From NCBI GenBank assembly GCA_029865385.1, contig JAOUGX010000021.1, positions 1 through 43,905 of the forward strand: a DNA stretch of 43,905 bases, read 5' to 3'. This stretch comes from Gammaproteobacteria bacterium (GTDB lineage Bacteria > Pseudomonadota > Gammaproteobacteria > Steroidobacterales > Woeseiaceae). The notes under the pieces are model-generated. The model was not told the origin of the DNA. It worked only from the letters and a program-made list of their open reading frames with translations, and made no database searches. Both the position numbers and the translations under genes were made by a program. Below, one piece after another: positions 1 to 6,490 of the stretch (position 1 is the stretch's first letter; every line of letters begins with the position of its first letter).

Positions 1-46
1 ATTCGTAATGCGTGGGTCGGAGGTTCGAGTCCTCTCTCCGGCACCA
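1..46 (+). tRNA. thrW-like: tRNA-Thr(CGT), 3' part, truncated by the window edge
   Basis: The window opens inside the anticodon arm. Counting back from the T-loop TTCGAGT (24-30) puts the loop TTCGTAA at 2-8, with anticodon CGT at 4-6, U33 before it and an A31-U39 closing pair. The T-stem is GGAGG/CCTCT, the 3' acceptor strand is CTCCGGC, the discriminator is A, and CCA is encoded (44-46). The sequence closely follows enterobacterial tRNA-Thr(CGU), which reads ACG codons. The 5' half lies outside the window. An integrase remnant begins 22 bp downstream, so this tRNA is a probable integration site. Confidence 0.93.
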
Positions 47-56
47 ATCCAATCAA
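37..56 (+). repeat. att-like direct repeat, copy 1 (tRNA 3' end plus flank)
   Basis: TCCGGCACCAATCCAATCAA covers the last bases of the tRNA, its CCA end and ten bases beyond. A second copy with two mismatches lies at 3897-3916 in the same orientation. Integrases that use tRNA genes normally leave such a repeat at both ends of the inserted DNA. That the pair are true attL and attR sites is inference. Confidence 0.5.
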
Positions 57-67
57 CGACTTACCAT

Positions 68-492
68 TTATCTTGTGGACCTGATCAAGGTCGGTGCGGG
101 AGTATTGCGTGACATACCGCCACACACCCGGTTCGATGCCGCGATCAGATTGGCGAGTTCCGGTGCCGAGTACTCCGTCGTGACCTTGCCCGACTTGTGA
201 CCGAGCAGGTCCTGACGATCCTCGAAACCGACACCGGCGGCCCGCAACCGGCGACCGAAGGTGTGCTTGAGGTCGTGCACGCGACATCGGCGAAAGCCAT
301 CGGGACAGGGTTCCCCGATCGCGCTTTCGTATGCTCACGCGGCACCACAAACACACTCGTCCTCAATTCCGGAATCCTGAACTCCCAATCCCTACGCAGC
401 CGAACAACTTCCTGCTCTCGAGTTCCCGTGTTCACCTTGAACAACGCCATCCTGGCCAGGCCCAGTATTGGCTTACCTTCATTCGAGGGCAT
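68..492 (-). pseudogene. Tyrosine recombinase (phage-type integrase) remnant
   Basis: Two minus-strand frames carry separate pieces of one integrase. The frame ending at 145 (Met at 492) encodes ARMALFKVNTGTREQEVVRL, the helix around the first catalytic Arg, followed by a stretch ending HTKARSGNPVP. The frame ending at 68 encodes RVHDLKHTFGRRLRAAGV, the HxxR box, then LLGHKSGKVTTEYS, where the box-II His and the Tyr nucleophile belong. The family has about 90-100 residues between these pieces. Here they abut near 285 in different frames, so an internal deletion has changed the frame. No credible N-terminal DNA-binding domain was found upstream (493-734). It cannot make a working recombinase, but its place beside tRNA-Thr marks an old integration event. 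Confidence 0.82.
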
Positions 493-734
493 TCAGGCTC
501 TTGCCAAATGCTCAATTGTGTTAAACCACGTGCCCGGAGTATTCTCTAAACTGTTTGCTGATAACTGCATTGCCGTCGACACCGACAGCCACTATGCGAG
601 AAGATCGCCAGTGACGCGAGAGAATCGGAACCAGCCTGCATTCGCACGACGGGATACATGCAGGCCCGCCAGAACAAATTTGGCTGTGGCTTCCCGGCCT
701 TCAAGATCGTACGAATTGAGGTGTTATACGGTCA

Positions 735-3071
735 ATGGCAAAGCATTGCTTCGGCGACTTTGAGCTAAACCTCGATGCCATGCAGCTGCGGCTGCGCGGT
801 GAACCCATCAGGCTCGAACGCCGTACCCTGGATCTGTTGGTTCTATTGGCCAGCCGCCATGGCCGCTTGGTGGCACGCGAAGAGATCATTGCGGCCTTGT
901 GGCCAGCCAAAGTCATCATTGACTTCGACGCCGGCCTGAACACGCTGGTGCGGAAAGTTCGCAGTGCTCTCGGCGATTCGTCCGACGAGCCCAGGTACAT
1001 CGAAACCGTGCCCGGTCGAGGCTATCGCTTCATTGCACCGGTTGTAACTGTGACGGACTCCGAGACGGCTCCCGAGCAACCCGCAGAGCTGCAGAAAATG
1101 TCGAAAACGCACCTGCGTTCCATTGCAGTTTCGTTGTTTTTGTTGCTGGCCGTCGTCGTTACCGCGTGGCTATGGCACGCGGGTCATAATGTTAACCTCC
1201 AGGTCGCGGACCCGGCGATCGTGCAGGACAAGAGCGAAGCACCGCGCGCCGATCTAAATGCCCAAACTCTGGCCGTGTTGCCGTTCCGCGCATCCGCGAG
1301 CGACGAGGCAAGCATGCTGCTCGCACAGAGCGTGACCGAGTTGATTAGAAATCGACTCGCGGCGCTCGAGGAATTGACCGTGGTCGCGAGCAGCTCGACG
1401 TCCGGCATTTCCGATTCGGAGTCCGACATGCGCTCCATCGGTGAAAAACTGCATGCGCGATTTTTGCTGGAGGGTGACACGAACCAGGACGGAGAACGGT
1501 TGCGTGTGGCTGTGCAACTGGTCGATGCAAAGTCCACTGAACAGCTCTGGTCCGCGGCGTTCGATCGTCCAATGACCGAGGTCGCGGCGATTCTGGAGGA
1601 AATCCTGCAGCAAATTTCCGACGTGCTGCACATCCCGTTCGCGACTGCGGCGAGCAACCGCCTTGCCATCGCAGAGATCAGCCTCGACGCCTATCAGCTC
1701 TACCTGCGCGGCCAGCAATTGCTGGCAGCCTCCACGATAACGGACGCCGAGAGCGCGGCCGAACTGTTTACACGCGCAACGCTTCTCGATCCGTCCTTCG
1801 CTCGAGCCTATCTGGGACTCGGTCAGGCGCTGCTACAGCGTGACGTCAACAGCATCCAGCTAACACGTTTGGCGCCAATGCGGGATCCCAGGACGGTCTC
1901 GCCGGACGTGCGGGCGCAAGCCTTGCAGGCGTTCGACCGTGCGCTGGAGCTGAGTCCCACTCTTGGGGAGGCGTGGGTGGAGAACGCGCGGCTTTCCCGG
2001 AACCCGGCCGAGGCGGAAGAGCGCTTCCGCAAAGGGCTGGACCTGGCGCCGAACTATGGGGCCGGGTACGTGCACTATGCCAGTTTCCTGTTTCGTGAGA
2101 ACCGTACAGGCGAAGCGATCGAGACGATCAGCCGGGCGCGTCGGATCGATCCGTTGACGCCTGAGCTGCACCTGCTCCAGGCGTTCTTTCTCATGGTGAC
2201 CCGAAGCGACGTCGATGGGCACGATCGTCTGGTGCGCCAGGCCCTGGAAATCAACCCCAGGCTGCCGAGCGCCCTGCGGCAGCTCGCTTACTCGCGTTGG
2301 GAATACAGCGGCGAGTTTGCCGAGGCCGCTCTGTTCGCGGAAAGGGGGATCGCGGTAGAGCCAGGTTCGCTGGATATCAGGTTGTTGGCCAGGGACATCT
2401 ACCTTGATCTGAACGATCCTGTAGCAGCGGCAGAAGCGCTCGGCGACGCGCCACCTGCTGCGGCGATGGAGATTTCGCAGTATGCAGGCGATCGTGTGCG
2501 CGCGGCGGCGCTCCTTTACGACATGACCTCGGAGGGCTGGCGGGACATCGGCGCGAAAGCGTCGATGACCGAAGCGATCCGCGATGGCATGATCGCGACC
2601 GGCGACTTCGAACGGGGTGTGATGCTCCTTGAGTCCGTTTATGCAACCCGTGAGGGAGAGAGCCCGATGTGGCATCGGGCGTCTTCGCTGGTTTACGCGC
2701 ACACGTTGATACTCGCTGGTGACGTCGAACGCGGTCGCCGACTCGCGGAGTCCACCCTGGCACTGGTTGACACGCACAGTGTCGGCCGTATCGGGAACTA
2801 TTTCAGCCGGGAACGCGCTGCAGCATTCGCACTGCTGGGCGAGGATGAGCGGGCGCTCGACGAGCTGGCGATTAGCGTGAGAGACGGCAAACTCTACCGC
2901 TGGTGGTATCTGGCCGGGCACGACCCCCTTTACGAGCAACTCAGGCGATATCCGCGATTTCAGGAGATCAACGAGCAGGCGCGACAACGCCTCGATCGCC
3001 AACGCGCTCGCCTCGAAGACATGCGGCGTAATGGCGAAGTACCGACGCGGCCCGTCGGGCTGCCGCCATAA
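735..3071 (+). CDS. CadC-like transmembrane transcriptional regulator with TolB-like and TPR domains
   Basis: The protein has 778 residues. Residues 5-102 form an OmpR/PhoB-type winged helix, with RRTLDLLVLLASRHGRLVAR early and the typical end YIETVPGRGYRFIAPV. A single membrane helix follows at about 128-147. Residues 175-290 resemble the TolB N-terminal/FlgO-like domain (AVLPFRASASDEASMLLAQS), and TPR-type helical repeats fill about 320-760. In the CadC/ToxR group the winged helix is cytoplasmic and the C-terminal part periplasmic, so the protein probably senses an envelope signal and regulates transcription directly. The start follows GAGGTG at 719-724. It has no phosphoacceptor receiver domain. 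It lies between the two att-like repeats, so it may be cargo of the old element. The target genes are unknown. Confidence 0.88.
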   Translation: MAKHCFGDFELNLDAMQLRLRGEPIRLERRTLDLLVLLASRHGRLVAREEIIAALWPAKVIIDFDAGLNTLVRKVRSALGDSSDEPRYIETVPGRGYRFIAPVVTVTDSETAPEQPAELQKMSKTHLRSIAVSLFLLLAVVVTAWLWHAGHNVNLQVADPAIVQDKSEAPRADLNAQTLAVLPFRASASDEASMLLAQSVTELIRNRLAALEELTVVASSSTSGISDSESDMRSIGEKLHARFLLEGDTNQDGERLRVAVQLVDAKSTEQLWSAAFDRPMTEVAAILEEILQQISDVLHIPFATAASNRLAIAEISLDAYQLYLRGQQLLAASTITDAESAAELFTRATLLDPSFARAYLGLGQALLQRDVNSIQLTRLAPMRDPRTVSPDVRAQALQAFDRALELSPTLGEAWVENARLSRNPAEAEERFRKGLDLAPNYGAGYVHYASFLFRENRTGEAIETISRARRIDPLTPELHLLQAFFLMVTRSDVDGHDRLVRQALEINPRLPSALRQLAYSRWEYSGEFAEAALFAERGIAVEPGSLDIRLLARDIYLDLNDPVAAAEALGDAPPAAAMEISQYAGDRVRAAALLYDMTSEGWRDIGAKASMTEAIRDGMIATGDFERGVMLLESVYATREGESPMWHRASSLVYAHTLILAGDVERGRRLAESTLALVDTHSVGRIGNYFSRERAAAFALLGEDERALDELAISVRDGKLYRWWYLAGHDPLYEQLRRYPRFQEINEQARQRLDRQRARLEDMRRNGEVPTRPVGLPP

Positions 3072-3117
3072 CGCCAGCAACATCAAAAGCCGAGGCATAA
3101 GAGCCACCGGCTGGTCT

Positions 3118-3639
3118 TCAATATTCCGAAAGACGCGTTCCAGTGCCGTTAGCGCAGGTAACCGCGAGCAAGTTGCCGTTCGTGTCGAGTAACTCACTCG
3201 AGCCGTCGAACGTCATCTGGTCGCCGAAAACCTGGATGTCCCGCGTGAGCCGCTGTACGCCTCTCTTGAACGGGAAGCCGGGAGTGCTTGCAGGAGTGTC
3301 AAACAGGATAAAGACCTCCCAAACGGCTTTGTAGAATCTGCCGTCGGTGTGGCTCCAGGCGCCAAGGCCTGCTGTCACCTGGCCGGGCAGAAACGCTCCG
3401 GCGTTTACTACTTCGGTGAGCGTGCCGCCGCGAGCGAAAGACACCAGGGCAGAAAAGGACGGGAGCGGAGCGCCCGTTGCACAGATTATCGGGTTGATCT
3501 GCAGCTGCCACGTCCCGTGCAACGTGGCCCCATTATTCGACCGGGCGGCGGCTGTGCTTCCCCAAAAAGGCGGAAGTAACGCAGCCATTAGGACCAATCC
3601 GACAATCACAGAGCATGTCCTGCGGAAATTAGAGTTCAT
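3118..3639 (-). CDS. Small exported protein of unknown function
   Basis: I chose the ATG at 3639 because GAGGAG lies just upstream of it and the chain then opens with a classical signal peptide: MNSNFRRT, then the hydrophobic CSVIVGLVLMAALLPPFW and an AAA cleavage region. The mature part (about 140 residues) starts GTWQLQINPIICATGAPLPS and ends with a Cys-containing strand (VTCANGTGTRLSEY). It looks all-beta, and the two Cys could form a disulfide in the periplasm. The pattern resembles an uncharacterised family of small secreted proteins in environmental Proteobacteria, recognised from memory and not confirmed by a search. It converges on the CadC-like gene and lies inside the putative element. 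No function is assigned. Confidence 0.75.
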   Translation of the reverse strand: MNSNFRRTCSVIVGLVLMAALLPPFWGSTAAARSNNGATLHGTWQLQINPIICATGAPLPSFSALVSFARGGTLTEVVNAGAFLPGQVTAGLGAWSHTDGRFYKAVWEVFILFDTPASTPGFPFKRGVQRLTRDIQVFGDQMTFDGSSELLDTNGNLLAVTCANGTGTRLSEY

Positions 3640-4110
3640 GGTTTTTCTCCTCACTTGGCTTCGCCAAAGTTCAATCAACAAGTTCGTCACATCATCAGTT
3701 CTGGCAATACGCAATTCATTGGCAGAACGAAGCCAGAGTCGGCTCTATCAGCCGGTCCCGCCATCGAGGCTTGCTATAGAAAAGCTGGAGTTTTTATGAA
3801 GTAGCGCCGTTCGGGTTGCTGCGCCGCCGTCGCGGAGAGAAGGCGAAAGATGACCTCACGATCCTCGATCTGCATCACAGCCGGGCCGGCGTGCCATCCG
3901 GCACCAATAAAATCAAGAGTTTACAAATCTCCTTTGCGCATCATCGGCGCGATCGCCTGTCGCGCCGAGTTGACAATGCCGGCATTCACAAATCGGCAGC
4001 ATGCACAATAAGAAATCGCCTGTGTTGATTCCGGCCAGTCAAAACAAGAACATGAGAGTTCCATCACGGCCTGAGCGGGTCACGGAAACCTAAGCGGCGA
4101 AGGGTAGCGC
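3640..4110. other. Intergenic region with the second att-like repeat
   Basis: About 470 bp separate the exported-protein gene from cbpA. The part next to 3640 must hold the promoter of the minus-strand gene and the part before 4111 that of cbpA, but no convincing -35/-10 pair was found. The only clear structure is the tRNA-end copy at 3897-3916. Short open frames here have no ribosome site or recognisable product. Confidence 0.5.
3897..3916 (+). repeat. att-like direct repeat, copy 2
   Basis: TCCGGCACCAATAAAATCAA matches 37-56 at 18 of 20 positions, in the same orientation. The match does not extend upstream into the T-arm, so if this is an attachment core it is short. The enclosed 3.84 kb holds the integrase remnant, the CadC-like regulator and the exported protein. 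Confidence 0.5.
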
Positions 4111-5061
4111 ATGGAGTTTCAGGATTATTACAAGACGCTGGGCATCTCGCGTTCGGCGACTGCCGACGAGATAAAACGCGCGTACAGGCGACTGGCGCGC
4201 AAATACCACCCGGACGTCAGCAAGGAGCCGGATGCCGAAGCCAAGTTCAAGGCAATGAAGGAAGCCTACGAAGTATTGAAGGATCCGGAGAAGCGTGCCG
4301 CCTATGATCAGTTCGGCGCCAATTGGCGTGCCGGCCAGGAGTTCGAGCCGCCGCCGCAGTGGCAGCGGGATTTTGCGTCGGGTGGCGGTGCCTTCGAGGG
4401 CGGCGAGGGTTTCAGCGACTTTTTCGAATCCCTTTTCGGCGGGCAGCGCGGCCCTCGGGGAGGCGCCGGCCATCGGCAGCACGAGTTCCGTGTCGATGGC
4501 GGCGACATCAACGCGCGCATTGTTATTTCACTCGAGGATGCCTTTCACGGTGCCACGCGACAGATTTCCCTGGATGTACCGGAGCGCGATGCACAAGGGC
4601 GGGTTTCGAGTAAACGCCGCACGCTGAATGTGAGGATTCCCAAAGGCATCGTCGCGGGCCAGAGGATCCGGCTCGAGAATCAGGGCAACCCGGGCGCAGG
4701 CAGTGGATCGCGGGCCGGCGATCTGTATCTCGCCGTCGAATTCGAGCGACATCCATTTTATGAGGCGCGCGGCAAGGACATTCATATCACCCTGCCTGTT
4801 GCACCGTGGGAGGCGGCGCTTGGACGAACGGTCAAGGCACCGACGCTCGCGGGCCCGGTCGACCTGAAAATCCCCGGCGACGCGAGCAGCGGCAAACGGC
4901 TGAGGCTTCGGGGACGAGGGCTGCCGGGCCAGCCACCCGGCGACCAGTACGTGGGCCTTGCGATAACCTTGCCACCCGAAACGACGGCAAAGGCACGGGC
5001 ACTTTACGAGCAGCTGGAAACGGCGCAGCCCTTCAACCCGCGCGCCGAACTGGGAGTCTGA
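4111..5061 (+). CDS. cbpA: CbpA: DnaJ-family co-chaperone / curved-DNA-binding protein
   Basis: The protein has 316 residues. A J domain (about 5-70) contains the HPD tripeptide needed to stimulate DnaK (RKYHPDVS, about 33-35). A Gly/Phe-rich linker follows, and then the two beta-sandwich substrate-binding domains of type II DnaJ proteins. There is no zinc-finger domain, which separates it from DnaJ itself. The C-terminal half has the usual sequence of the family ([38 protein letters not shown]). The next gene, one base downstream, encodes its modulator CbpM, the arrangement found in Escherichia coli. It is a cytoplasmic chaperone with nucleoid-binding activity in E. coli. AAGGG precedes the ATG. 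Confidence 0.95.
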   Translation: MEFQDYYKTLGISRSATADEIKRAYRRLARKYHPDVSKEPDAEAKFKAMKEAYEVLKDPEKRAAYDQFGANWRAGQEFEPPPQWQRDFASGGGAFEGGEGFSDFFESLFGGQRGPRGGAGHRQHEFRVDGGDINARIVISLEDAFHGATRQISLDVPERDAQGRVSSKRRTLNVRIPKGIVAGQRIRLENQGNPGAGSGSRAGDLYLAVEFERHPFYEARGKDIHITLPVAPWEAALGRTVKAPTLAGPVDLKIPGDASSGKRLRLRGRGLPGQPPGDQYVGLAITLPPETTAKARALYEQLETAQPFNPRAELGV

Positions 5062-5062
5062 A

Positions 5063-5374
5063 ATGCCCGCAGAGCGATCGGATTATCTCAGGGGGCTCGT
5101 GCTGGATCGCGAGGCAAGGTTCACATTGCGCGAAATCTGCCGTGCGGTCGATGCCGACCGGGACTTCGTTCAGGCATTGGTAGCAGAAGGCGTCATTGAT
5201 CCACTGGACGATTCCGGCGATTGGCATTTTCACGGCGAAGCGCTGATGCGCGCATGCCGGGCCCAGCGTTTGATGCGCGACCTGGACATCAATCTGCAAG
5301 GAGCGGCGTTGGTACTCGACCTGCTCGATGAGCTCGAGCGCTTGCGACAGGACGTAAGCTCAATGAGCAGATAA
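5063..5374 (+). CDS. cbpM: CbpM: chaperone modulator of CbpA
   Basis: This 103-residue protein starts one base after the cbpA stop codon, so the two are surely cotranscribed. The N-terminal half has a MerR-like helix-turn-helix fold (FTLREICRAVDADRDFVQAL). The C-terminal half is a helical dimerisation region rich in Leu (LQGAALVLDLLDELERLRQD). In E. coli CbpM binds the CbpA J domain and blocks both its co-chaperone and its DNA-binding activity. Length and order agree with that family. Confidence 0.92.
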   Translation: MPAERSDYLRGLVLDREARFTLREICRAVDADRDFVQALVAEGVIDPLDDSGDWHFHGEALMRACRAQRLMRDLDINLQGAALVLDLLDELERLRQDVSSMSR

Positions 5375-5396
5375 GTCAGGGCCGGAGCGGACGCCG

Positions 5397-5755
5397 CTAA
5401 AAAGCCTTGACCACGCATGCGATTGCCGGGTCTTCCTTGTCCGGGCTGACAGAAAAGCCGAGCGACTTGACGAGTTCGAGCATGCGATGGTTTTCTTTCA
5501 GCACCGACCCCTCGATGCCGTTGGCACCGGCACCCCTCGCAATCGCAAATAGTTGCTGCAACAGCCGGGTGCCGATACCTTGCCCATGCCATCCGTCGGC
5601 AACGACAACGGCAAATTCAAACCAGCCATCCTTCGAGCCCGGTGTGAATCGCGCGACGCCAATCTCGATTTCCCTGCCGTCACGATCGATCGTGGCGATG
5701 AAGGCCACGTTGCGCGGATATTTATTGCGCGTGAACTTTTTGAGCGCCGCGATGT
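5397..5755 (-). pseudogene. GNAT acetyltransferase, 5'-truncated fragment
   Basis: The minus strand encodes the C-terminal two thirds of a GNAT N-acetyltransferase. It has a typical acetyl-CoA-binding motif A (VVADGWHGQGIGTRLLQQL), preceded by GVARFTPGSKDGWFEFA and followed by KENHRMLELVKSLGFSVSP. Recognisable sequence stops at about 5755 (AALKKFTRNKYPRNVAF). Upstream of that the open frame runs into AT-rich DNA holding the promoter and ribosome site of the next, divergent gene, and its only start is a TTG at 5834 without a ribosome site. About 45-50 N-terminal residues usual in this family are missing. I judge it inactive, though a shortened product cannot be excluded. Confidence 0.7.
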
Positions 5756-5787
5756 GGCATCTACCTATACAGATCCACCATACATTA

Positions 5788-5816
5788 GATAATACTAATA
5801 TAATATTCAAGGAGGA
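5788..5816 (+). promoter_or_regulatory. AT-rich leader: -10-like boxes and strong ribosome site for the DUF3365 gene
   Basis: The stretch holds GATAAT (5788-5793), a perfect TATAAT (5799-5804) and AAGGAGGA (5809-5816), the last five bases from the TTG start at 5822. No good -35 box was found. If TATAAT were used, the transcript would begin inside the ribosome site, so GATAAT or an upstream promoter is more likely. The ribosome site is what fixes the TTG start. Confidence 0.45.
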
Positions 5817-5821
5817 AAAAA

Positions 5822-6373
5822 TTGCTGCAACCAAGTCGCGTATTAGACCGTATCGTCGTGCTGATCGCCGTTGCCGTTATATCGGGTGCAGCGTTGGCGA
5901 ACGAAGATGAACTCGCACGCGGCGCCGCGTTGTTATCGCCGCTGAAGAACGATTTGAAGCAGGCTCTGGTTGCCGGGCTCGAGACGGGCCCCGTAAATGC
6001 GATTACCGTCTGCAGAGACCAGGCGCCGATGATTGCAAGTGCCTTGTCCGTGGATGGTGTCGAGATGGGCCGTTCCAGTCACAGGCTGCGAAATCCCGCC
6101 AATCTGGCACCGGACTGGGTGAGTGCCGTTCTTGAGACGTATCAGGCCAATGCAACGGACAGAACCCCACAACTTGTTCGTCTGGAGGACGATCGGCTCG
6201 GCTACATCGAACCGATAATGCTTCAGGGCATGTGCGTGGTCTGCCACGGAAAAGTTCTTGCGCCCGAAGTTGTCGAGCAAATCAGCGAGTCCTACCCCGA
6301 AGATCGGGCCACCGGCTTCGAAGTCGGTGATCTTCGCGGCGTTTACTGGGTGGAATTTCCGGCCAGACAGTGA
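5822..6373 (+). CDS. Exported DUF3365 (Tll0287-like) haem-type sensor protein
   Basis: The protein has 183 residues from a TTG start, set by a strong ribosome site. The N-terminus is a signal peptide (RIVVLIAVAVISGAALA, cleavage near residue 26). The mature part matches the DUF3365/Tll0287-like domain: early ITVCRDQAP, then PDWVSAVLETYQ, then a single c-type haem motif in MLQGMCVVCHG (CVVCH), and the ending GDLRGVYWVEF. Such domains occur alone in the periplasm or as input domains of sensor kinases, probably binding one haem c. A role as a redox or gas sensor is inference. The preceding minus-strand GNAT fragment ends near its promoter, so this gene may have been joined here by a rearrangement. 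Confidence 0.83.
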   Translation: MLQPSRVLDRIVVLIAVAVISGAALANEDELARGAALLSPLKNDLKQALVAGLETGPVNAITVCRDQAPMIASALSVDGVEMGRSSHRLRNPANLAPDWVSAVLETYQANATDRTPQLVRLEDDRLGYIEPIMLQGMCVVCHGKVLAPEVVEQISESYPEDRATGFEVGDLRGVYWVEFPARQ

Positions 6374-6490
6374 ACGTTGGCAATGACGCCCAGAGGCTGA
6401 GCTCGCCTCAGAACATGCCGGGCGACGGCGGGCGGGTCAGAGGGATAGACTCCAGCCGTATCAATTTTTCACATACTATCGGTGGAAATC

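Noticed and set aside
3072-3117. A weak palindrome (AAGAGCCACCGGCTGGTCTT) between the convergent CadC-like and exported-protein genes
   Set aside because: Pairing is interrupted at several positions and there is no T-run, so I did not call a terminator.
1860-3197. A 445-codon open frame on the minus strand
   Set aside because: It lies opposite the CadC-like gene, has no ribosome site, and its translation (rich in Arg, His and Gln) resembles no family. It is an antisense shadow of a GC-rich gene.
3816-4028. A 70-codon plus-strand open frame before cbpA
   Set aside because: No ribosome site, no recognisable sequence, and it spans the att-like repeat. Probably chance.
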